Under the pieces are notes generated by a model that saw only the letters and a program-made list of their open reading frames with translations, did not search any database and was not told the DNA's origin. Positions 17,412-26,110 of a stretch of 34,484 nt of DNA are shown in pieces. How positions within the stretch are numbered: the first letter of the stretch is position 1; every line of letters starts with the position of its first letter. This DNA comes from Gemmatimonadota bacterium (GTDB lineage: Bacteria > Gemmatimonadota > Gemmatimonadetes > Gemmatimonadales > GWC2-71-9). Position numbers and translations under genes: made by a program. The stretch is from NCBI GenBank assembly GCA_020351775.1, contig CP070666.1, positions 2,922,710-2,957,193 of the forward strand, read 5' to 3'.

Positions 17412-19157
17412 ATGAAGCTGCTCCGTAACGCTGCAGTTCTCACCGCCCTGGTTGCCGCAGCGTGCACCAGACCATCGTGGCACAAGGCGGTGCCCAGTGA
17501 CTGGCCCTATGCGATGGATGCTTCACCGGTCTCGGCCGCAAACGGCATGGTGGTGAGCACCAACCGATACGCCAGTGAAGTCGGTGTGGGAGTGCTCGAG
17601 GCCGGTGGCAACGCCATAGATGCGGCGGTGGCCACGGCCTTCGCGCTGGCCGTGGTCAATCCGGAGGCGGGCAACATCGGTGGTGGTGGGTTCATGGTCC
17701 TCCGCTTGGCCGACGGGAGCACTGCGGCCCTCGATTTCAGGGAACGTGCACCGGCCGCCGCGTCACGCGATATGTATTTGGATGAATCAGGCGAGCTGAC
17801 CGAAGGCTCGGTAGTCGGTCACCGCGCAGTGGGCGTGCCCGGGAGTGTGGCGGGGTTGTGGGAGGCGCACCAGCGCTACGGAACGGTGGCGTGGGCCGAC
17901 TTGTTGACGCCGGCGATCCGGCTTGCAGAGGGGTTCGCGGTGACCGATCGGGCGGCGAAATCGCTGCGACACTATGCTGCTGAACTTACCGAGTTCGACT
18001 ACACCAGCGCGATCTTCCTCTCGGAAGGTGCTACACCAGGAATTGGTGACACATTGGTGCAGTCGGACCTCGCGGGCACCCTGCGGTGCATTCAGGAGCA
18101 CGGGCGTGATGGCTTCTACACGGGTGAGACGGCACAGCTCTTTGTCGACGAGATGCGGCGTGGCGGCGGGATCATCAACACGCAGGATCTGGCTTCCTAC
18201 CAACCGACTTGGCGTGAGCCCATCGAGTTCAGCTATCGCGAGCACACGATTATCTCGATGCCGCCGTCGTCGTCTGGGGGGATCACATTGGCTCTGATGG
18301 CCCGGATACTCGACGGCTATGAGCTGTCGCGGCTACCCTGGCACTCGCCGCAGATGATCCATCTTCTAGCCGAAGCCTGGAAACGTGCCTATGCCGATCG
18401 TAACGAGTACTTGGGTGATCCCGATTTCGTCACAATTCCCACAGCACGATTGACCTCCGTCGCCTATGGTGCGGAGCGCAGGGCTGGCATCTCGCTGGAG
18501 CGCGCCACACCCGCGAGCCAGGTGGCGCCAGGACTGGGGCCATACCAATCGGACGAGAACACTACTCACCTCTCGGTCGTCGACGCGGCGGGTAACGCGG
18601 TGTCTCTCACGACAACGATCAACTCGTTCTACGGCATCAAGGCCGTCGTCCGTGGCGCCGGCTTCTTTCTCAACAACGAGATGGATGACTTCGCTGCGAG
18701 CCCCGGGACTCCCAACATGTTCGGCCTGGTCCAGGGCGAGGCCAACGCCATTGCACCGGGCAAGCGAATGCTGAGCGCAATGACCCCGACCATCGTGCTG
18801 CGACCCGACGGCTCGCTGTTGCTCGTGCTCGGCTCGCCCGGTGGACCAACGATAATCACCAACGTGTTCCAGAACATCATGAACGTCGTGGACTATGGAA
18901 TGAACATCGTGGAGGCGGTACATGCTCCGCGTCTCCATCACCAGCACTTACCGGACCGCATTGACTACGAACTCGGTTCACTCAGGCCAGCAACCATTGC
19001 CGTGCTGGAAGCAATGGGACACACGGTGAACCAGCGCTACGATTCGGAGTCACTCTATCCTTATATCGGTGACGTGCAGGCGGTTATGGTGCTCCCAGAC
19101 GGCCAGCTGGAAGCGGTATCAGATCCTCGCCGCGGGGGGGCAGCGGTCGGGTTTTGA
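17412..19157 (+). CDS. ggt: Gamma-glutamyltransferase, lipoprotein form
   Basis: I start the gene at ATG 17412 after GGGGAGGA, giving 581 residues. A longer frame upstream would bury the signal peptide. The signal ends in ALVAAAC (Cys18), so the enzyme is predicted to be membrane-anchored outside the cytoplasm. It cleaves the gamma-glutamyl bond of glutathione and similar peptides. The precursor should self-process before Thr384 in NTTHLSVVD, equivalent to Thr391 of the E. coli enzyme. DFRERAP near the N-terminus and GSPGG (oxyanion loop) are intact. The gap of about 64 bp from the kinase gene allows cotranscription. Confidence 0.95.
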   Translation: MKLLRNAAVLTALVAAACTRPSWHKAVPSDWPYAMDASPVSAANGMVVSTNRYASEVGVGVLEAGGNAIDAAVATAFALAVVNPEAGNIGGGGFMVLRLADGSTAALDFRERAPAAASRDMYLDESGELTEGSVVGHRAVGVPGSVAGLWEAHQRYGTVAWADLLTPAIRLAEGFAVTDRAAKSLRHYAAELTEFDYTSAIFLSEGATPGIGDTLVQSDLAGTLRCIQEHGRDGFYTGETAQLFVDEMRRGGGIINTQDLASYQPTWREPIEFSYREHTIISMPPSSSGGITLALMARILDGYELSRLPWHSPQMIHLLAEAWKRAYADRNEYLGDPDFVTIPTARLTSVAYGAERRAGISLERATPASQVAPGLGPYQSDENTTHLSVVDAAGNAVSLTTTINSFYGIKAVVRGAGFFLNNEMDDFAASPGTPNMFGLVQGEANAIAPGKRMLSAMTPTIVLRPDGSLLLVLGSPGGPTIITNVFQNIMNVVDYGMNIVEAVHAPRLHHQHLPDRIDYELGSLRPATIAVLEAMGHTVNQRYDSESLYPYIGDVQAVMVLPDGQLEAVSDPRRGGAAVGF

Positions 19158-19243
19158 AGTGAAGGTAGCATGCGGGAGGGTTTTCGCAGCCCGCTGCATT
19201 CCGGTATCTCGGTAGATCTCCGTGGTAGTCTGCGTGAAGATCT

Positions 19244-19261
19244 TGGCGGCACGGGCCGCCA
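19244..19261. terminator. Hairpin between convergent ggt and ABC permease genes
   Basis: TGGCGGC-ACGG-GCCGCCA is a perfect 7-bp stem with a tetraloop in the 139-bp gap between two stop codons. There is no T tract on either strand, so its role as a terminator is only suggested by position. Confidence 0.4.
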
Positions 19262-19296
19262 GTGTGTGCTGCTTGCAGGGTGACGGTCTACGTTCG

Positions 19297-21996
19297 CTAC
19301 TCCGTCCTCAAGTTATCAATCGGGTCTACGCGCGCAGCGCGCCCGGCCGGGATGCATATGGCCAGTAGCGCGACACCCAGCAGGATGCAGACGACAGCGG
19401 CGAGGTTCACCGGATCGGTCGCACTCACATCAAAGAGTTGGCTCTGCAGCAGCCGTGTCAGCGCGAACGACCCTCCGATGCCCAACACCAAACCGATACC
19501 GGCGAGTGTCAGACCGCTCTTGATGACCAGGCCGAACAGCCCGGGCCGAGTGGCACCCAAGGCCATCCGGAGGCCCAGCTCGCGCGACCGGTCCCGTACC
19601 ATGTGGGCCATGATGCCGTAGATGCCCAGCGACGCCAACAGCATTGCCAACCCGGAGAACAGCGTGAGCAGTTGCATCAATAGCCGGCGATTGCCCATCG
19701 AGTCGGCGATGAGGTCATCCATGATCCGGATGTCGGAGATCGGTTGGTTCGGGTCCACAGAGAAGACTGCCCGTCTCACGGTCGAAACCATTGCCTCCGG
19801 TTCAGTCTCGGTGCGGAGCACGAGGATGGCTCCAGTGGCTCCGAACTGCTGCGCCGAGAAGTAGAGTTGGATGCGAATGTCATCATCCAGACCCGCGTGA
19901 AGCGTGTGTCCCACGACACCGATTACCGTTATCCACTGGGCATTGGGACTTAGCGGATCACTGAACGTGATGCGTTTTCCGATGGGGTTCTCGTCGGGCC
20001 AAAACCGGCGCGCCATCTCTTCGTCCACGACGACCACCTGCTGCGACCCGGGTCCGTCGGCTCTATCGAAGAAACGCCCTTGGAAAACGGGGATCTCGAG
20101 CGTCCGTGCGAAACTGGGGCTGACGGTCCTGATATCTCCCCATGGCGCTGGGTTGTTGTCATCCGGCACGTAGCCCTCGACGGAAAACACCGATGTGCCC
20201 CACCCACCGCCGAAGGGAAGCGTCGACGTCGTCGCCGCAGCTCTTATCCCGGGCACTGCTTCCAGCTCCGACAACAGGCGATCAAAGAAGACGACTTGCG
20301 ACTCTGTATCGGGATATCGCGCCTGCGGTATTCGAATACTCGCGGTGAGCAAGTGGTCGGTTCTGAATCCGGGATCCACCTTCCCCAGCTGGCCGACGCT
20401 CTTGACCATGAGCCCGGATCCGGCGAGCAAAATCAGGGCCAGCGCGAACTCGCCTGTGATCAGCACTCGCCTCAGTCTTTGGCCACTGCGGTCTCCCTGA
20501 GACGCCTGTCCTCCCTCACGCAGAGCATGCTGTATGTCCCGACCAGAGCCTTGAATTGCAGGTGTGATCCCGAACAAGACCCCTGCTAGCAGTGACACTC
20601 CAAGTGTGAACAACAGCACCCGGACGTCGATGGCGATCTCGGCGTCAGCGATTATGGTGGGTCCGATGGCAGCGAGCGAGTTGATTCCCCAGGCGGCCAA
20701 CAGCAGTCCCGCTGCTCCACCCAGCAACGACAACACCAGGCTTTCCGCGAGCAACTGTCGGATCACCTGTCGTCGGTCCGCTCCCAGTGCCTTGCGGATG
20801 GCTATCTCTTTCTGGCGCCCCACACCTCGGGCCAGGAGCAGGTTTGCGACATTGGCACAGGTAATCAGTAAGACGAATCCCACTGCACCAAACAGGAGCA
20901 GCAGTGTGGCCCTATAGTTGCTTCGGGCAAAGTCGCCAAGCGAAGTGACCCGCACGGTCCAATTGGGAGGGTATGTCCCGGGCAGCTCGGCCTTGATGGT
21001 CTCGGCCAGCTCACTGATCTCCAGGGCCGCAGCCGCCACAGTGACCTCGGGTCTGACGCGAGCTATGGCGCGCTGAATCTCGAGAATGCGGAAGTTGTCA
21101 CCGAAGTCATCGGGTGATAGCGCGATGGGTACCCAGAACTCACGGTTGCGGTCATAGAAGTCGCGGAAGCCTGGTGGCATGACGCCAATGATCTGATAGG
21201 ACTCGTCGTTGAGTGAGAGCGACCTGCCAACTACGTCCGGCGCGCCACCCAAGTGGCTCCTCCAGAACCCGTCGCTGATCACAACCACGTGTTCGCCGCC
21301 CGGCTCATCCTCGCGCGGCACGAACGACCTGCCGATCACGGGCACGATCCCATAAGTCTCGAAATAGCCGACCGAGACGCGGCTGCCGGTCACGCGAACC
21401 GGGTCCCCCACTCCGGTGAGGTTCGCTGACCATCCCCTGGTAATCGCCACGCTCTCGAAGCTGTTTGTTCTATCGCGGTAGTCGCGGAACCCGGGTGCCG
21501 ATACGCCGGTCACCAGATCAACTGAAGGGTAGACGTGGGCCAGAGTCACGAGTTGTCCTGGATCCGGATACGGTAGCGGGCGCAACAGCAGGCTGTTCAC
21601 CACGCTGAAGATCGTGGTATTGGCCCCGATCCCGAGTGCCAAGGTGAGGACTACTATGGATGTGAAGGCGGGGCTACGAATCAGGCGACGTACCCCATGT
21701 CGGATGTCCTGCAGAGATTCGCTCATGTTCGGTTTCCTGTTGATCCAACCGTCGGCAGGTCTGTGGGGCAGCAAGGATGAGCGGAGCCGAACCCAGTTGT
21801 ATCGCGTCACCAGGGCCACCGTGGCGCGCCAGTACCACCAGTCGGCGTCTGACACGCCGCGGCGCGCGGCCATTTCGCGGTATTCTTGGCGGAGATCGCC
21901 GGCGATACTGAGTCCTGTCACACTCGGCGGCAGCAGATGCAACAGCAGACGCTCGGCGACTCTTGGTGGCAACAAAGGGGGATGGGCCGAGTTCAC
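19297..21996 (-). CDS. ADOP-type duplicated ABC transporter permease (MacB/FtsX family)
   Basis: The product has two MacB/FtsX halves. Each has a first membrane helix, an extracytoplasmic MacB core domain and three further helices ending in the permease domain. [15 protein letters not shown] marks the first half, [15 protein letters not shown] the first FtsX module and [15 protein letters not shown] the second. An N-terminal segment of about 90 residues precedes them, as is typical of ADOP proteins. I choose GTG 21996, which overlaps the PadR stop as GTGA and follows GAGGGG, giving 899 residues; an ATG 36 bp further upstream is possible. No ATPase gene is adjacent, as expected for these orphan permeases. 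Substrate is unknown. Confidence 0.9.
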   Translation of the reverse strand: MNSAHPPLLPPRVAERLLLHLLPPSVTGLSIAGDLRQEYREMAARRGVSDADWWYWRATVALVTRYNWVRLRSSLLPHRPADGWINRKPNMSESLQDIRHGVRRLIRSPAFTSIVVLTLALGIGANTTIFSVVNSLLLRPLPYPDPGQLVTLAHVYPSVDLVTGVSAPGFRDYRDRTNSFESVAITRGWSANLTGVGDPVRVTGSRVSVGYFETYGIVPVIGRSFVPREDEPGGEHVVVISDGFWRSHLGGAPDVVGRSLSLNDESYQIIGVMPPGFRDFYDRNREFWVPIALSPDDFGDNFRILEIQRAIARVRPEVTVAAAALEISELAETIKAELPGTYPPNWTVRVTSLGDFARSNYRATLLLLFGAVGFVLLITCANVANLLLARGVGRQKEIAIRKALGADRRQVIRQLLAESLVLSLLGGAAGLLLAAWGINSLAAIGPTIIADAEIAIDVRVLLFTLGVSLLAGVLFGITPAIQGSGRDIQHALREGGQASQGDRSGQRLRRVLITGEFALALILLAGSGLMVKSVGQLGKVDPGFRTDHLLTASIRIPQARYPDTESQVVFFDRLLSELEAVPGIRAAATTSTLPFGGGWGTSVFSVEGYVPDDNNPAPWGDIRTVSPSFARTLEIPVFQGRFFDRADGPGSQQVVVVDEEMARRFWPDENPIGKRITFSDPLSPNAQWITVIGVVGHTLHAGLDDDIRIQLYFSAQQFGATGAILVLRTETEPEAMVSTVRRAVFSVDPNQPISDIRIMDDLIADSMGNRRLLMQLLTLFSGLAMLLASLGIYGIMAHMVRDRSRELGLRMALGATRPGLFGLVIKSGLTLAGIGLVLGIGGSFALTRLLQSQLFDVSATDPVNLAAVVCILLGVALLAICIPAGRAARVDPIDNLRTE

Positions 21997-22328
21997 CGCG
22001 GCCCCTCGAGGATGGTCTCGAGGCCCTGCCACAAGCTGAGCAGCGTGTTTCGCGATGAGCGCAGGGCTCGGATCCCGCTGGTGGTGACTTGGAACTGCCG
22101 CTGCGGCAGACCACCGCGCGATTCTGCTGGCGGTACTGTCTTCCAGCTCACGTATCCCTTGGACTCTAACCGGTCTAGTGTGGCGTAGAAGGCCCCGCGG
22201 GACACCTGCCTTCCTGCATGTTCCTCCAGCTCTCGGCGGACTCCCAAGCTATAGGCGTCTTTTCCCCGTCTGAGAATGGCCAGCAACACGAGTTGTTCGA
22301 ATTCGCCCAGCGGCGCTTTGCGTGGCAT
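21993..22328 (-). CDS. PadR-family transcriptional regulator
   Basis: The 111-residue product has the PadR winged helix: [22 protein letters not shown] for the first helices, [18 protein letters not shown] for the recognition helix, then a wing with [10 protein letters not shown]. PadR proteins paired with ADOP permeases usually repress their own operon. The ATG follows a strong GAGGAGGAG. The stop codon overlaps the permease start by four bases, which indicates translational coupling. Two operator-like palindromes lie 14-50 bp upstream. Confidence 0.93.
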   Translation of the reverse strand: MPRKAPLGEFEQLVLLAILRRGKDAYSLGVRRELEEHAGRQVSRGAFYATLDRLESKGYVSWKTVPPAESRGGLPQRQFQVTTSGIRALRSSRNTLLSLWQGLETILEGPR

Positions 22329-22341
22329 CGTCTCCTCCTCA

Positions 22342-22378
22342 AGTCTACATCATAGACCAACAGTCTATAATATAGACT
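22342..22378. promoter_or_regulatory. Tandem operator-like palindromes upstream of padR
   Basis: AGTCTATA-A-TATAGACT (22362-22378) is a perfect 8+1+8 palindrome. AGTCTACA-T-CATAGACC (22342-22358) is a related imperfect copy. Their centres are exactly 20 bp apart, about two helical turns, so two dimers could bind the same face. On the minus strand they contain -10-like sequences (TATTAT, TATGAT) and end just before the ribosome binding site, as expected for autorepression. Confidence 0.75.
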
Positions 22379-22518
22379 TCCGTCCACACTACGGAACCGG
22401 ATGTCGGTCAGTTTCAGCCTGTGCGCTTGACCGTCGGCCTCAATGGGAGATTATTACTGATTTAGGTGGGTCTTGTCAGAGGAGTCTCTGTATAGCCCGA
22501 GTGCATTGATCTTTTTAT

Positions 22519-22543
22519 GGCCTCGACCGTGCTGGTCGGGGCC
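22519..22543. other. Hairpin in leader of CNNM-type gene
   Basis: GGCCTCGACC-GTGCT-GGTCGGGGCC can form a 10-bp stem with one G-T wobble, 55 bp upstream of the gene at 22599. It is preceded, not followed, by TTTTTA on the plus strand, so it does not fit a terminator in this direction. I could not match it to a known metal riboswitch. Confidence 0.35.
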
Positions 22544-22598
22544 TGCTCCGTTTGATCCCCAGGGAGCTGAGTAGCGCTCGGAGTAGAGGGAGAAGCCG

Positions 22599-23651
22599 AT
22601 GGATCTCTTCATCACATCAGTGGCGGTTGTACTCGTCGTCTCAGCCCTGTGTTCGCTGTCGGAGGCGGCGCTCTATGCGGTGGCACCGGGCTATGTCCGC
22701 CAGCTCGCCGATTCCGGCAACATCCGAGGCCGCCTTTTGAGCCGGTTCAAGGAGAATATGGGGCCGCCCATTACCGCCATCCTGATCTTGAACACCGTTG
22801 CCAACACGGCGGGTGCGGCCGTCGCGGGGGCGCAGGCGCGGTTCCTGTTCGGCGAGTCGGCGCTGCTGTGGTTTTCAGCGTTGTTCACGCTGGCGGTGTT
22901 GGTGCTATCGGAGATCATACCCAAGGTCGTCGGGGTGACCCGCAACCGGGTTGTGTCACGTGCTATTGCAGTTCCCTTGAGTGGGCTGGTGCGTGCCTTG
23001 TGGCCGTTCGTGTGGCTGGCGCAGCGGTTTTCCACCGCACTTGCCAGCAGCCGCGAGCCGGTGGCCCCGGAATCAGAAGTGCAAAGGATCGCCGACCTGA
23101 GCGCGGAGGAGGGAAGCATTCTTCCATCGGAAGCTGCTTTGGTGAAGAACGTGCTCAAATTGGATGAGATAATGGCACGCGATATAATGACTCCACGCAC
23201 CGTGGTGTTCAAGCAACCCGACAATCTCACGGTGAAGGACGTCTCCAAAGATGCCTGGGCGCTGCCGCACGCACGTATTCCGATCCACGATGCGGATGAC
23301 CGTGAAAACTGGACCGGACAGGTGTTACGCCGTGACATTCTCGCCTGTCTAGGGCGGGATCAGTTCGATGTAACGCTCGCATCGCTGGCGAAGCCCCTGG
23401 AGTTCGTGCCCGAAACTCTGCCGGGACACGAGCTGATGCAACTGTTTCTCAAGCGACGAAAACACCTGTTCGGCGTGTTCGACGAACACGGGCACGTGAT
23501 CGGGATCGTGACCCTTGAAGACGTGCTGGAGTCATTGATCGGAGAGGAGATAGTCGACGAGACCGACAGGGTGGTCGACATGCGTGAGGTGGCTCGGAAG
23601 CGGAGTGTGCAGCAATATGGGGAGACAGCGCCCGACCAGAAGGAAACCTAG
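22599..23651 (+). CDS. CNNM/CorC-HlyC family membrane protein (DUF21 and CBS pair)
   Basis: The 350-residue protein has an N-terminal DUF21/CNNM membrane domain (about residues 1-150) with four hydrophobic segments and the signature LSEIIPKVVGVTRNR. A tandem CBS pair follows (about 195-320), starting at MARDIMTPRTVVF and closing with IGIVTLEDVLESLIGEEIVDETD. Family members are linked to Mg2+ or other divalent cation transport. The C-terminal transporter-associated (CorC_HlyC) domain found in many homologues is absent; only a 25-residue charged tail follows. GAGGGAGAA precedes the ATG. Ion specificity is not deducible. Confidence 0.9.
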   Translation: MDLFITSVAVVLVVSALCSLSEAALYAVAPGYVRQLADSGNIRGRLLSRFKENMGPPITAILILNTVANTAGAAVAGAQARFLFGESALLWFSALFTLAVLVLSEIIPKVVGVTRNRVVSRAIAVPLSGLVRALWPFVWLAQRFSTALASSREPVAPESEVQRIADLSAEEGSILPSEAALVKNVLKLDEIMARDIMTPRTVVFKQPDNLTVKDVSKDAWALPHARIPIHDADDRENWTGQVLRRDILACLGRDQFDVTLASLAKPLEFVPETLPGHELMQLFLKRRKHLFGVFDEHGHVIGIVTLEDVLESLIGEEIVDETDRVVDMREVARKRSVQQYGETAPDQKET

Positions 23652-23682
23652 AACCACTCAAGGGGGGCGAGCAGGGATGGAC

Positions 23683-23715
23683 GCGGCAATGGCCGTTGCT
23701 TTCACCATTGCCGCG
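23683..23715. other. 11-bp perfect hairpin downstream of CNNM-type gene
   Basis: CGCGGCAATGG / CCATTGCCGCG (23683-23693 with 23705-23715) encloses an 11-nt loop, 31 bp after the stop codon at 23651. It may act as a terminator or transcript-stabilising stem. There is no T tract. Confidence 0.4.
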
Positions 23716-23788
23716 CTGCTATCCTGCCCGTACGTTGGCCGGGGAGCAAGTGTGGTTCGATCCTACCTTTCATTGCAGCTGGGTTGCC

Positions 23789-24607
23789 ATGACTATGAGA
23801 TACCAGAGCCGCATAACCGTGTTGCTGTTGTCCGTCGCATTGCTGATTCCGTTAGCGCAGATCGCCCCGCGTGAAGGACACGGCGAAGAACCAGCGAGGA
23901 TAACGGTACTATACGACAACATTCAATACGATCCGCACTGTGCGACCGCTTGGGGATATGCCGCGCTCATCGAGCACGGCGAACACGTGTACTTGTTTGA
24001 CACTGGCGGCGATGGGTCCACGCTCCTAAGCAACATGCGAGCACTCGGAGTGGATCCAGAGCGAATCGAAGCCGTGATTCTCTCGCATGCCCATGGCGAC
24101 CACACCGGTGGCCTGATCGATTTGCTAGGAGTAGGTATCGACCCCCCGGTCTATCTGTTGCCCTCGTTCCCCCCGGAGCTGAAGAGCGACATAGCTCGAC
24201 TGACGGAGGTGATTGAGGTAACGGCCGGACAGAGCGTCGGAGCCGGTGTGTACGTTACTGGAGAGGTTCAAGGAGCAGTGCCGGAGCAGGCGGTGATAGT
24301 CGCCACCGACAGCGGACTTGTCGTGCTCACCGGATGCGCCCATCCGGGTGTCGTCGCTCTAGTCGCCCGGGCCAAGGACCTCCGGGGAGAACCCGTACAT
24401 CTCGTGATGGGTGGCTTCCACTTGCGCAACGCCAGCTCCGAGCAGCTGCAGTCCATCATCAGCGAGCTCCACAGCCTGGGTGTTGCGAAAGTGGCGCCTT
24501 CACACTGCACGGGGGAGGCTGCCATCGCGGCGTTCAGGACGGGGTATGGCGCCGGTTTTGTCGAGTCCGGAGCCGGAAAAGTAGTGCTGCTATCCGGGGC
24601 CAGCTGA
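23789..24607 (+). CDS. Exported metallo-beta-lactamase fold hydrolase (COG1237-like)
   Basis: The metal-binding motif is LSHAHGDHTGG (His100, His102, Asp104, His105). A later GCAHPG and the SHCTGE motif near the C-terminus fit the MptE/dihydropterin-like branch of the fold. I start at ATG 23789, which yields a signal-like N-terminus (ITVLLLSVALLIPLAQIA) followed by the mature domain at RITVLYDN; the product is 272 residues. A longer frame exists upstream but would place a hydrophilic, non-conserved stretch before the signal. The ribosome binding site is weak. Most COG1237 proteins are cytoplasmic, so export is notable. Substrate is unknown. Confidence 0.82.
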   Translation: MTMRYQSRITVLLLSVALLIPLAQIAPREGHGEEPARITVLYDNIQYDPHCATAWGYAALIEHGEHVYLFDTGGDGSTLLSNMRALGVDPERIEAVILSHAHGDHTGGLIDLLGVGIDPPVYLLPSFPPELKSDIARLTEVIEVTAGQSVGAGVYVTGEVQGAVPEQAVIVATDSGLVVLTGCAHPGVVALVARAKDLRGEPVHLVMGGFHLRNASSEQLQSIISELHSLGVAKVAPSHCTGEAAIAAFRTGYGAGFVESGAGKVVLLSGAS

Positions 24608-24762
24608 GGTGGTACTGGCAGCGTTGCCGTGCTGCTGTGAACGCAGTCCTATGCGGGGCTCACTCGACCTACCAGCACAGCGGCATCGGCTGTCGTGGAC
24701 TGCTGGCTGATGGAAGCGCGTCCGAGGGCAGCGGTGATTGGCCGAGTCTCACGCGGCAGTTC

Positions 24763-25446
24763 TCAGTGCTCACCACTCGCGATCCAATAGGCGGCCAGTG
24801 TCCAGGGTAGTACGAGTATACCGAAGCTGATCACTTGTTCCAAACGGCTGGTTATGGTCGTGAGCGTCCAGAATGCAGTGAGGATGGCACCGCCGAGCCA
24901 CAGGACGCTGGCCAGACGTCGCCACTTCAGGGCTGCGACGTGGGGCAAGAAGCAGAGCAGCGGTGCGAACCGGGCCCAGATCGGTATGCGCTCGGGAAAC
25001 TGCAGCGCTGCACCGGCGAACCCGATGATCGTCACCAGCGTTGCTCCTGCGCCGGCCAAGTGGGCGGCCACAGTGCGCGGAACTGTCCGATGCAGCACGA
25101 CAGCCGTGCGCAGATAGAAGATTGCCACAACGAGGAAGCCGACATCCAACCACTCGCTCTGCAGAGGATGGCTCGTATCATCTCTTGCCGAGACGAGCAG
25201 GTAGGGAAGCACGGTCACCAATACCAGCAGTACCGAGAGGCTGACCCGTTGAGCCAGGCGGTATACTGCTGTCTCCCGTTCGTCGAGGGGAGCCACCAGG
25301 GAGTAGTGGCGCAGCAGCGCTGGACTGAACCAGAGCAGTGTGAGTGCTGCGAGCAGCACGGGCATTCGCAGCGTGGATGCCGTCATGGCAACCAGCAGCG
25401 CCCCCGCGGGAGCGAGGATCTCTGACCACAAACCCGCGCGGTTCAT
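24763..25446 (-). CDS. Multi-pass membrane protein of unknown function
   Basis: The 227-residue product is almost entirely hydrophobic, with about six or seven predicted helices, for example ILAPAGALLVAMTAS, VLLVLVTVLPYLLVS, FLVVAIFYLRTAVVL and SFGILVLPWTLAAYW. I place the start at ATG 25446, one base after the stop of the XRE gene and behind GGAGG; the longer open frame upstream runs through that gene. No catalytic motif is visible. Small XRE regulators of the YgzD type often sit before such DUF2178-like membrane proteins, so a regulator-target pair is likely. Confidence 0.8.
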   Translation of the reverse strand: MNRAGLWSEILAPAGALLVAMTASTLRMPVLLAALTLLWFSPALLRHYSLVAPLDERETAVYRLAQRVSLSVLLVLVTVLPYLLVSARDDTSHPLQSEWLDVGFLVVAIFYLRTAVVLHRTVPRTVAAHLAGAGATLVTIIGFAGAALQFPERIPIWARFAPLLCFLPHVAALKWRRLASVLWLGGAILTAFWTLTTITSRLEQVISFGILVLPWTLAAYWIASGEH

Positions 25447-25447
25447 C

Positions 25448-25648
25448 TCAATCCTCCAGCGTGAAGAGGTCTTCCACGGTGGCTCCCAGCACCCGTGCGA
25501 GTCGAAGTGCCAGCTCGGTCGACGGGGTGTAGCCGTTCTTCTCCACGGCAATGATGGTCTGCCGGGACACCTGGACCGCATCCGCCAGCTCGTCCTGCCG
25601 CAACTGGTTGCGTTCTCGGAACTGCCGCACGTTGGATCGGAGCGCCAT
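25448..25648 (-). CDS. Small XRE-family transcriptional regulator
   Basis: This 66-residue protein is a single HTH_3 domain: NVRQFRERNQLRQDELADAVQ, then VSRQTIIAVEKNGYTPSTEL as the recognition region, then LARVLGATVEDLFTLE. It matches the compact YgzD-like regulators. There is no strong ribosome binding site before the ATG. A promoter and a perfect palindrome lie just upstream, suggesting that it controls itself and the membrane protein gene. Confidence 0.92.
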   Translation of the reverse strand: MALRSNVRQFRERNQLRQDELADAVQVSRQTIIAVEKNGYTPSTELALRLARVLGATVEDLFTLED

Positions 25649-25656
25649 GTAAGCAA

Positions 25657-25694
25657 GCTAGGGTGTGGTCGCCTACATGTCAAGTTAACTTGAC
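25657..25694 (-). promoter_or_regulatory. Promoter and palindromic operator of XRE-membrane protein operon
   Basis: On the minus strand TTGACA is followed after 17 bp by TAGCTT, a plausible sigma70 promoter. The -35 hexamer overlaps the perfect 16-bp palindrome GTCAAGTTAACTTGAC at 25679-25694. A related half-site pair, CTTGACACCAAG, lies at 25705-25716. The arrangement suits a repressor that blocks -35 recognition. Confidence 0.6.
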
Positions 25695-25736
25695 GTCTGG
25701 TTGGCTTGACACCAAGTCGCGGCGAGGGCTCGGATG

Positions 25737-26068
25737 TGCGAGGCCGTAAGCCGGGCGGGTCCCCGGAGCGGGCGTTGGTTCCCTTGAATTTCACGCGAAG
25801 CTCTCATGCTCATGAACCACAGCACGCGGAGGGAAGCCGCCCGGCTTACGAGCGTTACGAGATCAGTGGACGTCGAGGGGGCAGGAGCGTCGAGCGAGCC
25901 GCTGTGGTTCCTTCATGTGCTGCATTTCGCGAGTTGACCGGTGATCCCAAGCGTTTTCTGGTGCCCTCTGACGCGCACTCGGGACACGGTGTCACCCCCG
26001 ACGGTGGCGAGGTCTCGTATCTGCGAGGCCGTAGGCCGGGGCGGGTTTCCGCGACAAGCGTGGGCCCC
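25737..26068. repeat. Cluster of related ~40-50 bp direct and inverted repeats (non-coding)
   Basis: The gap between the XRE gene and the DASS transporter end (25649-26110) holds no supported gene. Unit A (25737-25786) begins GCGAGGCCGTAAGCCGGGCG. Unit B (26022-26068) is a direct copy with GAGGCCGTAGGCCGGGGCGG. Unit C (25811-25850) is inverted and contains CCGCCCGGCTTACG, the exact complement of A's core. Unit D (25898-25917) repeats the GCTGTGGTTC end seen in C. Several could pair as stems. The arrangement resembles a REP/BIME-like element. It is not a CRISPR: unit spacing and orientation vary. Confidence 0.6.
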
Positions 26069-26110
26069 TGCACATCTACCGGTCCTTCTTCAGCGTCGCA
26101 CGGTCGCGTG

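Noticed and set aside
22440..22598. Mg2+ or Mn2+ riboswitch before the CNNM-type gene
   Set aside because: A hairpin is present, but I could not match the conserved cores of the M-box or yybP-ykoY motifs; a covariance search would be decisive.
25447..25794. N-terminal extension of the membrane protein frame
   Set aside because: It overlaps the whole XRE gene in another frame; the internal ATG at 25446 has GGAGG and starts the hydrophobic protein.
25737..25850. RNase P RNA-like motif (GTAAGCCGGG resembles the complement of its 3' conserved segment)
   Set aside because: The other hallmark, GAGGAAAGTCC or its complement, is absent within several hundred bases on either strand, and the motif is part of a local repeat family.
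25737..26068. CRISPR array
   Set aside because: Only four diverged units in mixed orientation with irregular spacing; no cas genes.
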